Notes: a model not told the origin generated them from the sequence alone. A DNA stretch of 64,000 bases from Andalucia godoyi (GCA_009859145.1 VRVR01000057.1:62001-126000), one strand, 5' to 3'. Positions 9,625 through 19,990 are shown, counted from the first letter of the stretch. Program-made: numbers and translations.

Positions 9625-12600
9625 ATGTTTGGTTCTTATGCCGAACGGAATGCACATGGTTCTATGCTTCTGTTCTTAATCCTTTCGTTTCTTGCACCGG
9701 TTGCTGTCCGTGCTGCAGGTACTAATTTCCTCACAAATCCTTCTTTTGAAAGTGCATCTACGTCCTATTTCTCCGTTCAAACCGTCACAGTCCGCACAAA
9801 CAGCAGGGCGTTTGCTGGGACGTGGTCAATGTCCGTCACCATTTCAAACAGTGCAGACAACAACGTTGGCGCTTGGCCGTCTCCAGCTATCACATCTCCT
9901 GGTGCATATATAATGTATGGGCACTTCTCTGCAGCTGCTAGCTCATCACTCATCGGCAAGACTGTGCAAATAGGGCCAGAAGGAGGAAACAGTTATACTT
10001 CCGGGGCGGTGGTTAGCCCGACAATTCAAGCAAACCAGTGGGTTCTTGCATCGAGAGTAATCGTGTACACATCCATAACAAATCTTGCATACTTGGTCTC
10101 GCGACTTGGTTATGACTTTGCAACGGACAGCGGAGAAGTTTTGTTCACAGATTCGTTTGGTTTTGAAGGTGCGTGTAACACAGGGTCTTATTTCGACACC
10201 GGTTTGTCGTCGTGCGTGAGTTGTCCTGCCGGGACGTACAGCACTACAAACACTGCGACGTCGTGTATTCCATGCGCGGCAGGTACGTATTCATCAGTAG
10301 TAGGTGCTTCTTCGTCAGCAGTGTGCACAACTTGCCCTGCAGGGACGTACGCAAATGGAGGGGCTGGATCGTGCACACAATGTTCAGCGGGAACGTATTC
10401 TGCAGCAACCGGCGCAACGTCCTCGGCGACGTGCACGTCCTGTCCAGCTGGAACGTATTCTGCAACAACCGGCGCAACATCCTCAGCGACCTGCGCGTCC
10501 TGTCCAGCCGGGACGTGGTCTTCAACGCCAGGCCTGGGCTCATTGTCGCTTTGCACGTCCTGTGCAGCTGGAACGTACTCTTCTGCAGCCGGCGCAACGT
10601 CCTCGGCGACGTGCACGTCCTGTCCAGCTGGAACGTATTCTGCAACAACCGGCGCAACATCCTCGGCGACGTGCACGTCCTGTCCAGCCGGGACGTGGTC
10701 TTCAACGCCAGGCCTGGGCTCATTGTCGCTTTGCACGTCCTGTGCAGCTGGAACGTACTCTTCTGCATTAGGGGCAACGTCCTCGGCGACGTGCACGTCC
10801 TGTGCAGCTGGAACGTATTCTGCAACAACCGGCGCAACATCCTCGGCGACGTGCACGTCCTGTCCAGCTGGAACGTGGTCTTCAACGCCAGGCCTGGGCT
10901 CATTGTCGCTTTGCACGTCCTGTGCAGCTGGAACGTATTCTGCAGCAACCGGCGCAACGTCCTCGGCGACGTGCACGTCCTGTCCAGCTGGAACGTGGTC
11001 GAGTTTTCCCAATGCCACTGGTTTCGAGACTTGCATTCCTTGTCCAGCTGGCTCATTTTCCTCGATTTCCGCTGCTACTTCATCTGCAAACTGCTCTCTC
11101 TGTCCTGCTGGAACATGGTCAGATGTACTTGGGGCAACCCTGCCGTCCGCGTGCATTCCGTGTCCTGCAGGACGATGGTCTTCGATCCTCGGAGCTGCAA
11201 ATGCTTCCGTTTGTAATTACTGCGCCCCCGGAACCTTCTCTTCGACAACTGCAGCTCTTTCTCCAGATTTCTGTTTGTTGTGCATCTCTGGTACGTTTTC
11301 CTCGGTCTGGGGTGCGAATTCTAGCGAGATGTGCGTTGCATGTCCTGCAGGGTCGTTTTCCGAAACTCCAGGTGCATCTTCTTCCTCCGCATGCGTGTCT
11401 TGCTCCATGGGACAATACTCTTCTTCTGTTGGGGCTAATTCATCTTCATCTTGCGTGAGCTGTCCAGCGGGGAGCTTTTCCAATACCTCGGGGGCAACAC
11501 AAGTGTCGGACTGTACTCTTTGTCCAAGGGGGACATTTTCGAACGTCACTGGGGGACAGTTTTTGTCAGTTTGCACCCCGTGTCGTAGGGGTACCTTCTC
11601 AAATCATACCGGGGCATTTGACTCGCATTTCTGTGTTCCATGTCCTGTCGGTTCCTTTTCGGAGACCGAGGGAGCGACAAACAGCAGTGCTTGCCTTCCT
11701 TGTGCAATCGGCTACTATTCGAGTGTCCTCGGCGCAGAATCCCGTGCTTCTTGCACACCATGCCCCTCAGGCACGTACTCAACAGTCCTCGCAGCGACCT
11801 CGACTGAATTCTGCACCGCGTGTCCAGCGGGGACGTTCTCAAATGTTTCTGGGTCGTCTAATCTTTCTGCATGCATCCCCTGTCCTCGAGGATCGTATTC
11901 CGTCGCTTTCGGGGCAAATGATTCACGCTCCTGCATCTCATGTCCGGCAGGGTCGTACACGACAGATGTTGGGTCAAGTTCTGCGTCCTCTTGTGTCCAC
12001 TGTCCTCCCGGACATGTTCTGGAATTTGAACTTGGTTCGGATTCGGCAACGTGCGTTCCTTGTCCTCTCGGCCACGAATCCAATGGCACGCACTGCTTCG
12101 CTTGCAGAGCCGGGCATTTCTCCAATGCTACAACGAATTTCATATGCACTCCGTGTCTGGCGGGGTCTGGACGAAGCCCAGCGGCAGACCGTTGTTTGGA
12201 CTGCGATGGTAGTCGGTACTCGAACAATGAAACGAGTAGTGTCTGTTCGTTTTGCCCGGCTGGCTATGAACCAACAATCTACAGAAACTCCTGCGCTCCG
12301 TGCTCTCCTGGGTACTACTCGAATTCGTCAACGAATTACCGTTGCGAACTCTGTGGTATTGGATTTGAATCGTCTCCAAATCTCCACAATTGTATCCGGT
12401 GCTCCGCTGGGCACTACTCAAATGCAACTACTGGGTTCGTTTGCGAGACATGCCTCCCAGGATACAGCTCTGTTGACGGAGTTGGACTTTGCAATATGTG
12501 TCCAGTTGGACAATTCAGCAATTCGTCGACAGGGTTCCGCTGCTTACCATGTCGCAATGGAACAGCACCGACTGAAAATCGATCTGAATGCAGCGTCTGC

Positions 12601-14613
12601 TTGGGTGGACAGTATTCTAGTGACGCGAGTTCGAACTTATGCGTTGATTGTCCAACTGGTACAACTCCTTTGAGTTCTCATTCTGCTTGTGCGCCCTGCG
12701 CGGTTGGCCATTTCTCAAACTCTTCGACAGGATACAACTGCCAACGCTGCGCCGATGGATATGAGCCTGTTGTGGATAAAAGTAGTTGCGTGCCATGCGG
12801 TGTGTCTCTTGTGTCTTCCAATCAGACTAACGGTGTCTGCACGCCGTGTCCCACTGGTTTCACGACAACAGGGTATGGACAGCGTGACTGCTCAACCTGC
12901 CTCCCTGGATATTACGGGAGCTCTTGTATTCGTTGCTTGCCCTGCGACCGTGGAATATGTGCTGATGGTCGGATGGGGAACGGATCTTGCATCTGCTCAG
13001 GAAACTTCAACGCAAGCTCTCGGTGCACGAATTGTAGCACCAACTTTTATCCAAAATCGAACTGCAGCGTGTATTGCGAGTCCTCGCAGACTTGCAGCAA
13101 CTCCGGATCTTGCAGCTGGGAAGGACTGTGCGTGTGCAATGCTGGTTATTCGTCGACAGACTGCTCTGTGAAGGTTGCTCCGGACGCATCCACTGTGGAT
13201 CCTCCTCCTGGTGCGGGTGCCATTATCGAACCGGTTGCGGTGGATACTGTAGGGAGGTATGGAGTCGTATCTGCAGCGCTATCAGGCCCTGCCATGGTGT
13301 TTCTCATCGGTAACATGGAACTGATCACCAGAATGTCTTATTTGAATCTGAAGTATCCAGTTTGGTATGTGCGATTTGCTGAGGGAATGATGATGCCTTT
13401 AGCGTCGTGGAGTTTTCCTTTTCTCAATGATGACATGCAACTTCCAATGGTGCTTGGATTTCCAGAAGAGTCTCTGGACCTCGAAGAGGACCCGAACGTG
13501 AAGATTGCGGCGATTGACCAACTGGGGACTTACAGAGCACTCGCCGCGGAAACCGCAATTATTTTCCTCTTCACTCTTACTGTCTTTGGCCTGGGCGATG
13601 TCGTGTCAAACACTCTCATTCGTCTTGTAGCGGAAGTCTTAGACAGAACGATGTGGAAGTTGCCAAAATCAGAAGCGGAAGATCGAAAGCTTCGAGCTCT
13701 GCTTTTGCACAAATGCGTGTTTACATCTTTTTACTTTATGCTTTGCTCGTCTTTCGTATTCCCTCTTTCTGTCGCAGTGATCAACCAGTTTTCATTGTTT
13801 TCGAAGAGCCGGCCGGTTGTGGAGCACGTGTTTGTTGGAGTATTTTACTTGGTCTTCATGGGATCATTTGTGGCGCTTTGGATTCCCGTTGCGAGATGGG
13901 TGCACGGACTTACTGGTGCGCCTTTGCAGAGTGCTTTTGCATTTTCCGCGTTTCAGCAGTGCAGATGGTGGTTTCCGTTCTTTATGTTGACCCTGTCTAT
14001 TCTGGATGCAATTCTAGTGGCCCCTGGCACCCTCCTTTCTGCGAATGTTCAGTTTTTTCTGGTGATGACGCTGTCTTGCGTTCGATTCACCGCACTTGCA
14101 CTGCTACGTCCACAGCACGACAAGAAAGACCTGGTCGTTGATATGCTGGCTTGCTTGTCGGATCTAGTGCAACTTGTGCTGCTCTCTTTTGGGAGAAATG
14201 CAACGGAAAGATCGGATTCGACATTGCTTGGCGAACGAATGGTCATGATTGCGACGTGGCAGATGATTACTGTTTTAATAATTGCGCTTGCAGCGATACT
14301 GCAGGTTCTCAGCGCTGTCATGCGCTTTGTTCTCCGAGTAATACTCCTGTTGTTCTCCAGTCGTCGTCGCTCCGCAAACCGGGAGGGCCGCAAAGATGGT
14401 CCCGCAGTCAGAGCCACCCAGCGGACATCGCTCAACCATCTCCCATCTCTTTTCCCCCCCGGAGAAGATGTGCTCCGGGCCGGTGCGATAAATCCTCTCT
14501 CGCGTTTTGCCCGTTCTCTCACGCGGATGCCCAAGCCCTCTTTGTTGCCCTCTTCTTCTTCTTCTTCTTCTTCTTCTTCTTCTTCTTCTTCTTCTTCTTC
14601 TTCTTCTTCTTCT

Positions 14614-14648
<35 letters not shown>

Positions 14649-14814
14649 GTCCTTTGACCAACCTTACATGCCAGTGGATCATCGCCGGATGTTACCCACT
14701 CTGAGGCCGATTCAGCCTCGAGCTCAGCATCCGCTGGATCGCTTTCTTCTCAACATTCGGCAACCATTTCGATCGGAAACCGAAAGTCATCCGCCCGCAC
14801 ATCCCGAAGTGTAG
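9625..14814 (+). CDS. Giant Cys-rich repeat receptor-like membrane protein (GCC2/GCC3-type repeats)
   Basis: A 1729-residue protein; I chose the ATG at 9625 because the frame's earlier start is GTG. Residues 1-32 form a signal peptide (hydrophobic core LLFLILSFLAPVAVRAAG). A globular segment to about residue 185 precedes some 40 Cys-rich modules of the ephrin-receptor/TNFR-like GCC2_GCC3 type, with consensus CPAGTYS and a CxxC at each boundary. EGF-like modules follow (CVCNAGYSSTDC near residue 1175). The C-terminal third has about 7-8 hydrophobic helices, then a basic cytoplasmic tail with long Ser and Ala runs (about residues 1642-1674). From 10381 to 12059 the modules are exactly 60 bases each. 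The architecture suggests a cell-surface adhesion, sensing or TRP-like channel protein; the ligand is unknown. Confidence 0.85.
10381..12059 (+). repeat. Coding minisatellite: 28 tandem 60-bp units with a 180-bp higher-order repeat
   Basis: From 10381 on, every 60 bases starts with TGT or TGC at the same place with no indel. Within 10441-10980, three units form a 180-bp block repeated three times; for example, the units at 10501 and 10681 are identical and that at 10861 nearly so. Units further downstream diverge. This pattern indicates recent duplication or gene conversion in the N-terminal part of the array. Confidence 0.92.
14551..14646 (+). repeat. Coding (TTC)n and (GCT)n trinucleotide runs (poly-Ser then poly-Ala)
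   Basis: About 69 bases of TTC/TCT repeats run straight into about 27 bases of GCT repeats. In the reading frame they encode some 23-24 serines and nine alanines in the predicted cytoplasmic tail of the Cys-rich receptor. Confidence 0.95.
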
Positions 14815-15174
14815 TTGGTTGCCGTCCATCAAGAGCAAGAAAAGAGCATTAATGTCGCGTATATAAATGTACATACGTATCTTTTTATATTTTTCAGTAC
14901 TCACTGTTGTTGCCCGTTTTGTCTGCGATGTCCTTTCGATCCTCCAGATTCCAGTAAATTCAGTGCTGTTTGTCGTCGGCACTGTCCTAGTCGCCTGGAC
15001 CATGAGACTTTGGAGACTGATCTTCTCTCTCCACACTGCCTGTAGGCTGTGTTGTCTGCTGCAGCATCCAAGAATCGGAAAACCTGGTATCTAAGCGGGT
15101 TTTCTCCCTCCTTTTTTTTTTTTCTTTTTTTGCGAGTTTGTGGCAGAGCGTCAACACTGACGTCGCTGCAGTAC
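14815..15174. other. Intergenic stretch with T-rich tract before UBA2
   Basis: No gene is seen in these 360 bases. A T-rich tract at about 15110-15130 and two AG-ended sites lie shortly before the UBA2 start codon; a leader intron is possible but not shown. Confidence 0.5.
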
Positions 15175-17130
15175 ATGACGAGCATTCTTGACGCGCTGTC
15201 TCCCCGCCTGCGTGAGACACTAGCTGCTTCGTCCGTGCTAGTGATTGGAACCGGGGGAATTGGCTGTGAGCTCTTGAAAAACCTTGTGAAATCAGGTTTT
15301 GGTCACATAGAGGCACTCGATCTGGATGTCATCGATGTGTCGAATCTGAACAGACAATTCCTGTTTCGGCGGTCTCATGTCGGAATGCCAAAATCACGCG
15401 TCGCCTGTGAGGCTGCTCGGAACATGGCGGCATCCAACACCAGCATTGTCGTGAAGTCTCATGTCGGTCCGTTGCAGAATCCCACATTCTCAGATCCAAC
15501 GTTTTTGCTGAAGTATGACATGGTGCTCAATGCTCTGGATAACATTGAGGCTCGAAAACATGCAAATCGCCTCTGTGCAGCCCTTGGAATTCCAGTTATC
15601 GAGTCCGGAACAGCTGGGTTTCTTGGCCAGACGCAGCCAATGATATATCCGCGATCAAAGGCACAACTGCTGTCAGGCGAGCCGTACACGCCTGCTCCTG
15701 GGTTTGAGTGCTTTGAATGCGTCCCAAAAGGCGCAGCGCAGAAATCATTTCCGGTGTGCGTTTTGAAGGCAAATCCGTCAAAAATGGTTCATTGTGCACA
15801 TTGGGCATTGGCGACTTTGAACGGATTTTTCTCGACGCCAAACAACCCAGTCCTCAAAGCACTTGCTGATCCTGAATTCAGCGCGGGAAATTCGTCCAAG
15901 GTGTCTAGTGACGTTGGAGGGAATGCAGAGAACGAGGACGAATGGGTCACATGGAGACCGCCGTTGATCAACACATCTTCCGATGAGGAACTGGCCATGG
16001 ATCTCGGACGTCAGCTGTTTGATCGGGATATCCGCAAACTGGTGGAACTGACGGAAATACAGGCGAAGAAAGATCCAGGAAAAGAAACTCGCTGGGCACA
16101 GGGCTTGCCTCCGCGGCCGCTCTTCGTGGATGGGTTCGGCAACTTCCCATCCGATGTTGCGAAGAGAGAGTGGCAGTCCTTTGTCAGAGCCTGTTCTCGA
16201 CTACTTTCTGTAGCCAGAACCGGGTCTCTGTCCTTTTTTGATAAGGATGACGAGACTTCAATGGAATGGGTGGCCGCTGCCTCCAACTTGCGCGCTATCG
16301 TTTTTCATTTGCCGCCCGAGTCCCACTTTGCGATCAAAGGAATTGCAGGAAACATCATTCCTGCGGTTGCCTCTGCAAACGCCATTGTGGCTGGTGCCAT
16401 GGTCATGGAAGCTTTGAAAATGCTTGCGAGTCAAACGCTGCAAAGTACAGGGATAACGACGAGCAGACTTGTCGCTTGTGTTCGTACGCCGGCTACGTTC
16501 AAACGCAAGCCGTGCGTGCTTGTTCCCTCGCGTCCTGGTCCGGTGAACAAAAGCTGCGTTGTTTGCCAAAGAGGATCTGTTGTCTTGATGGCAGATCTAG
16601 GCAAGATGACTTTGGGGGCGTTTGTGGAAAAGGTGTGCAAACAGACTTGTGGCTTCAATGTTCCAATGGTATCCACCGAAAGATCGATTATTTATGACGC
16701 ATTCGACGTTGAAGATGACGAGGACAGCGAAACGGCACAGCGCAAGTCGCTCTTGTCCTGGGGAATTCACGCAGGCTCGTTTATGGTGATTGAAGACGGC
16801 GATGCACCCGAAAAGGTACTCCAGGTACTCTGCGGCCACACAACCGATCCTTGCGACGGTGAATTCCGCATCGTTGGAAATGTAACCTGCGAGCTTGCTC
16901 GTTCTGCAGATTGGAGACAAGCTGTTCTGCAGTGTCGCAAAAATGAACTGCTGAAACAGGAGCGGGAAGCAGAGGCCAGACGACGCAGAATCGCCGATGC
17001 TTCTTCCGTGGATTTGACGCTCGACCAGTCCACAGTCAACGGATCGTGTCTTGATCTCTCCGATGACGTTGCAATGACTGCTTCAGCCTCGGGTCCGAGT
17101 CGAAAACGAGATCGCGCGGATGTAGAGTAA
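15175..17130 (+). CDS. UBA2: SUMO-activating enzyme subunit 2
   Basis: A 651-residue protein from the ATG at 15175; the frame extends upstream only to a GTG through a low-complexity T-rich leader. The N-terminal adenylation fold has the nucleotide motif VIGTGGIGCELLKNL (about residues 23-37) and DVSNLNRQFLF. Zinc-binding pairs are CFEC (179/182) and CVVC (461/464). The catalytic cysteine is Cys195 in FPVCVLKANPS, aligned with the UBA2 active-site context. A ubiquitin-like fold domain follows, then a tail with VDLTLD and LDLSDD, which look like SUMO-interacting motifs, and a basic KRDR segment that may be a nuclear signal. With SAE1 it activates SUMO using ATP and passes it to UBC9. Length matches the family. 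Confidence 0.95.
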   Translation: MTSILDALSPRLRETLAASSVLVIGTGGIGCELLKNLVKSGFGHIEALDLDVIDVSNLNRQFLFRRSHVGMPKSRVACEAARNMAASNTSIVVKSHVGPLQNPTFSDPTFLLKYDMVLNALDNIEARKHANRLCAALGIPVIESGTAGFLGQTQPMIYPRSKAQLLSGEPYTPAPGFECFECVPKGAAQKSFPVCVLKANPSKMVHCAHWALATLNGFFSTPNNPVLKALADPEFSAGNSSKVSSDVGGNAENEDEWVTWRPPLINTSSDEELAMDLGRQLFDRDIRKLVELTEIQAKKDPGKETRWAQGLPPRPLFVDGFGNFPSDVAKREWQSFVRACSRLLSVARTGSLSFFDKDDETSMEWVAAASNLRAIVFHLPPESHFAIKGIAGNIIPAVASANAIVAGAMVMEALKMLASQTLQSTGITTSRLVACVRTPATFKRKPCVLVPSRPGPVNKSCVVCQRGSVVLMADLGKMTLGAFVEKVCKQTCGFNVPMVSTERSIIYDAFDVEDDEDSETAQRKSLLSWGIHAGSFMVIEDGDAPEKVLQVLCGHTTDPCDGEFRIVGNVTCELARSADWRQAVLQCRKNELLKQEREAEARRRRIADASSVDLTLDQSTVNGSCLDLSDDVAMTASASGPSRKRDRADVE

Positions 17131-17210
17131 GTACTGCCTGTTGATGCTGATGATAATTGAAAACGCGTGTGATACCGGTGAGATTGGTCATGCTTTGCTT
17201 ATCGAAACCG

Positions 17211-17687
17211 TCACGAATGCTTTGCGCGTTTGATTGTAAAATATTGCCTAAGAAGTGCCGCTGATTCGTCGCTGCATATACCCCCTGAAATCTCCTTGAC
17301 ATGCGAATATACTCCGTGAGGTGCCAGAGAAGCTTGCGCCGCAGAAAAGAACCCAAACTTTGTGTTTGCGCAGCCATACACAATGCGAGAAACCCGAGCA
17401 AGCTGTGCAGCGCCAACGCACATTACGCACGGTTCCACCGACACATATAGCGTGCATCCGCTCAGACGACCACAGAGGGATCGCACAGCAAGAGCCCTCC
17501 TAATGGATTCGATCTCTGCGTGGCCAAGAGGATCAGCTTGGTTTTGCCCCGTAGAAATTACGCGGTGATTCGAATCTACAACCAATGCGCCAATAGGAAC
17601 GTTGCCCCGACACAAGCTTCTGTGCGCAAGTGCGAGGCACGCACCGATAAAGTGCGTGTCTATCGCGCGCAGCCCTTCGTCAAGCAA
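17211..17687 (-). CDS. ADAT2: tRNA adenosine deaminase, ADAT2/TadA type (start unresolved)
   Basis: The open frame holds a full cytidine-deaminase-fold domain: GNVPIGALVV, the zinc and catalytic motif GHAEIESI and the second zinc motif EPCVMC, followed by a RIVYGC strand typical of tRNA A34 deaminases. These enzymes convert adenosine 34 to inosine in tRNA, as a dimer with ADAT3 in eukaryotes. There is no ATG before the domain. The frame runs upstream through a CAAAAA-type repeat (about 17690-17735) to a TGA, so either a 5' exon lies further upstream or a non-AUG start is used. An AG acceptor with a nearby GCTGAC stands at about 17760-17780, but I found no convincing donor. The gene is convergent with UBA2, with only 80 bases between stops. 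Confidence 0.85.
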   Translation of the reverse strand: MLDEGLRAIDTHFIGACLALAHRSLCRGNVPIGALVVDSNHRVISTGQNQADPLGHAEIESIRRALAVRSLCGRLSGCTLYVSVEPCVMCVGAAQLARVSRIVYGCANTKFGFFSAAQASLAPHGVYSHVKEISGGICSDESAALLRQYFTIKRAKHS

Positions 17688-18055
17688 CGTTTTTTGTTCG
17701 TTTTGTTTTGTTTTTGTTTTTGTTTTTGTTTTTTGGCCAAAGGATCCCCTTGTGCTGATGCGGGATGTCAGCGATCAGAAAAGAGACACGGAAACCCGTT
17801 TCCTGTTTTCCTTTTTCTCTTTTGCTCGGATGGGTTTTTTTCCTTTCGACTGTATAGCGAGAGCAACCTCAAACGCTGTCTTTTGAGTCTTCCGCATTGC
17901 TTAGTCTGCGATGTGATGATGAGTGACGATGGCTGGTGTGTGAGAAGCTGTCTGCAAAACAAAAAAACAAAACAGAAAGCAAGGCAGCAGGGAAAGTGCC
18001 GAAGAAAGGGAAAGAGCCGAAGAAGAGAAACGAAAGCAAAAGCAAGGTCGGTTGA
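17688..18055. other. Divergent spacer between ADAT2 and DBR1
   Basis: These 368 bases contain a GTTTTT repeat at about 17693-17733 and purine- and pyrimidine-rich stretches. They should hold the DBR1 promoter and possibly a hidden 5' exon of the deaminase. No other gene is seen. Confidence 0.5.
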
Positions 18056-19156
18056 ATGCGTGTTGCGGTGATTGGTTGTGTTCATGGTCAGTGGAGCGAT
18101 ATATCGTGTTCTTTGACCGAGTATGAGCGCACTGCATCTGCAAAGATTGATCTGGTTTTACTCTGTGGTGATTTGCAGTCAGTTCGAAACGACCGTGACT
18201 TGGCGTCCGTGCATGTAAAGCCAAAGTACCGAACTCCGGGGTCATTCTCCAACGTTGTCTCAGGGGTGCTTCCGTGGCCGTGGTTCACAGTTGCGATCGG
18301 TGGGAATCACGAGGCATCAGCATTTTTGTCACAGCTTCCTTTTGGCGGCTGGATTGCAGAACATGTGTGGTACTTGGGCCATGGGTCCGCCATTCGTCTT
18401 TCCAACGGCCTCGTCATTGCTGGAATTTCGGGAATAGAGTCAATTCACACGCGACATGCGCTGCAGAGCCGCTCGTTGCAGCCGCAGGATCAGTCTGATG
18501 TTGCGGCGACGGCCACAGAAGCCGCATCGGAAGCACGGCTGCTTCCGTATCACATTCGTTATGGAACCGTCCAATGTGTGGCTGCCTGTGGTCCGGGGAT
18601 AGTTGATGTTTGCTTGTCGCATGATTGGCCGCGATGCATGATCCCTCATTGTCCAAAGTCTTATCTACGTGAGGACCCCGATGCCGGTTCTACTTTGCTT
18701 GATGCTGCGTTCGCCGCGCTGCAGTCAAAGTACTGGTTCTGCGCACACCATCATGTGAAATGCGCCGTGGTTCATGAACACGTTCCAAACGAAGGAGCCG
18801 ACCGGAAATCGCCATTCACGCGATTCCTTGCGCTCGACAAGATCTTACCTGGGCGTCAGTTCATGCAAGTACTGGACTTTCCAGATTTCTCATTTCCGGA
18901 AAATGTAAATGATGTTTCTGTTAGCTTGTTCGGTCCGTGGGTGCAGGCCGTTAAGAATCGGGTTGCAGGTCGAATGAAGGGCTTGCAAGATGTGGACATG
19001 TCGCGCGAGGACTGGGCTCAGACCTCTTCTGTGCTCACGGACATTTCTCTGGCGTCTGTGCTGCATACCTGGTCACCTCGTGATCAAACGTCTTTTATTC
19101 GGGATTTGTTGGGAGTACCCTCATTTCCAGCTCCACTGCCCGTTCCCAGCCTCTAG
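18056..19156 (+). CDS. DBR1: RNA lariat debranching enzyme
   Basis: A 366-residue protein from an ATG at 18056. The metallophosphoesterase core is clear: RVAVIGCVHG with the characteristic Cys at position 8 and His at 10, LLCGDLQSVRN, IGGNHEAS, the lariat recognition region LPFGGWIAEHVWYLG, LSHDWPR and WFCAHHHVKC. DBR1 cuts the 2'-5' bond of excised intron lariats, so the organism splices introns even though most genes here lack them. The C-terminal DBR1 domain is present but short. Length is somewhat below animal and yeast homologues (about 400-540), with the difference in the C-terminal tail. Confidence 0.95.
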   Translation: MRVAVIGCVHGQWSDISCSLTEYERTASAKIDLVLLCGDLQSVRNDRDLASVHVKPKYRTPGSFSNVVSGVLPWPWFTVAIGGNHEASAFLSQLPFGGWIAEHVWYLGHGSAIRLSNGLVIAGISGIESIHTRHALQSRSLQPQDQSDVAATATEAASEARLLPYHIRYGTVQCVAACGPGIVDVCLSHDWPRCMIPHCPKSYLREDPDAGSTLLDAAFAALQSKYWFCAHHHVKCAVVHEHVPNEGADRKSPFTRFLALDKILPGRQFMQVLDFPDFSFPENVNDVSVSLFGPWVQAVKNRVAGRMKGLQDVDMSREDWAQTSSVLTDISLASVLHTWSPRDQTSFIRDLLGVPSFPAPLPVPSL

Positions 19157-19471
19157 CGTTGTGATCCACCAACATCCGTTCTTTCCGGTCTGCGAGTTTC
19201 CTTTCCCTTTTGCCGCAGGATTGTACTTTATGAATGCTAATTCGTACAAAATGTGTTTATATGTTGAAGTATCCGGTTTTTTCCTTCCATCCCTCCTCCC
19301 ACGGCTTGAGCGCGTTCTCTATCTTTATGCTTGTTGCTGTCTCGGTGGAATTGCTGCGACTTCCAAGGTCGACACCTACACTGTACACGCACAGCATGGG
19401 CGAATCTTTGCTGACCATCCTCCATACGCGGTCTTGCATCGGAAACCCAGTGTGAAATCATTTCAACTCAG
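19157..19471. other. Spacer downstream of DBR1
   Basis: 315 bases of 3' flank between DBR1 and the right end of the Fanzor-like element (copy B). No feature beyond short pyrimidine tracts is seen. Confidence 0.5.
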
Positions 19472-19486
19472 AAAGGGGGGTAGGCC

Positions 19487-19768
19487 TCAGTGCGTCGAAG
19501 CGTTCTTCCAATAGATACCTACTGCGCGCGCAACATTCCAATCTCGCTCCAGAGGTGCCGGACAACACAACCCACGCGCTTCGCAGGCTGCAAACACTTT
19601 GCTTCCGCCTCGACGTGCATGGATCTCACCGCAGCGCCCGCACGGTTTTGACGTGTACTCCGCACCGAGCCACTTTCTCAGCGTGACACGTGGTCTCTTA
19701 GTAGGGCTGCGGGACCTAGGAGGCCCTGCATCGAGCGGCGTAGGCGTAGGCGTAGGCGAATGCGTCAT
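19487..19768 (-). pseudogene. Truncated Fanzor-like ORF: NLS-type N-terminus fused to zinc ribbon (copy B)
   Basis: A 93-codon frame from an ATG at 19768. A Thr/Pro/Ser-rich start with basic SPTKRPRV (nuclear-localisation-like) runs into TLRKWLGAEYTSKPCGRCG and GEIHARRGGSKVF. TLRKWLG matches the end of the first helix-turn-helix of TnpB/Fanzor proteins; AEYTSK-x-CGRCG is the start of the C-terminal zinc ribbon. In intact family members several hundred residues with the RuvC core lie between them. The second zinc knuckle and the RuvC-III motif are degenerate (LERDWNVARA), and the family tail continues in another frame. Compared with copy C, 43 codons are missing at short direct repeats (ACGTGTCAC/ACGTGCCAC). 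Confidence 0.65.
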
Positions 19769-19909
19769 CCCAGCGCACTCACGCCCATATTTGAATTAAA
19801 AAAGTGAAACCAACAAATGATCGAATAGATGGCTACGGATGTCGCGTTAAAGAGCGTCGAAAATGCGGAGCGTGTGTCACCGGGTGAATTTTGGTCGAGC
19901 GTGCGTAAG

Positions 19910-19990
19910 CACGAATTCTTGTGAAGCAAACGTGCTAGTGTCGGCCAGTATCGACCGTGTCTGTTTATGCATCATACTTCGACGGTTGCA
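19910..19990 (+). other. Conserved outer block of the Fanzor-like element upstream of CPC1
   Basis: Over about 66 bases this is nearly identical, inverted, to 52627-52700 next to the APEH gene: six substitutions, all transitions, and one 3-base indel. In both places the block points toward a gene start about 180-205 bases away. It may be the element's left end, a promoter, or a piece of coding sequence. Confidence 0.6.

Larger units (their letters stand above)
19472..19990 (-). mobile_element. Internally deleted Fanzor-like element (copy B)
   Basis: About 0.52 kb shared in order with the element at 52627-53065. It consists of an outer left block (19910-19990), a segment with CCTAGGTCCCGC, the fusion of N-terminal and zinc-ribbon coding parts, and a tail with GGCCTACCCCCCTT also found in copy A. 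Boundaries are judged only from where similarity between copies stops; terminal repeats and target-site duplications were not identified. The left block lies about 205 bases upstream of the CPC1 start codon. No RuvC I/II core remains, so the element cannot encode an active nuclease. Confidence 0.6.

Noticed and set aside
10188-11156. Long minus-strand open frames opposite the Cys-repeat gene
   Set aside because: They arise because the 60-bp repeat unit lacks stops in several frames; the plus frame has signal peptide, Cys spacing and membrane helices.
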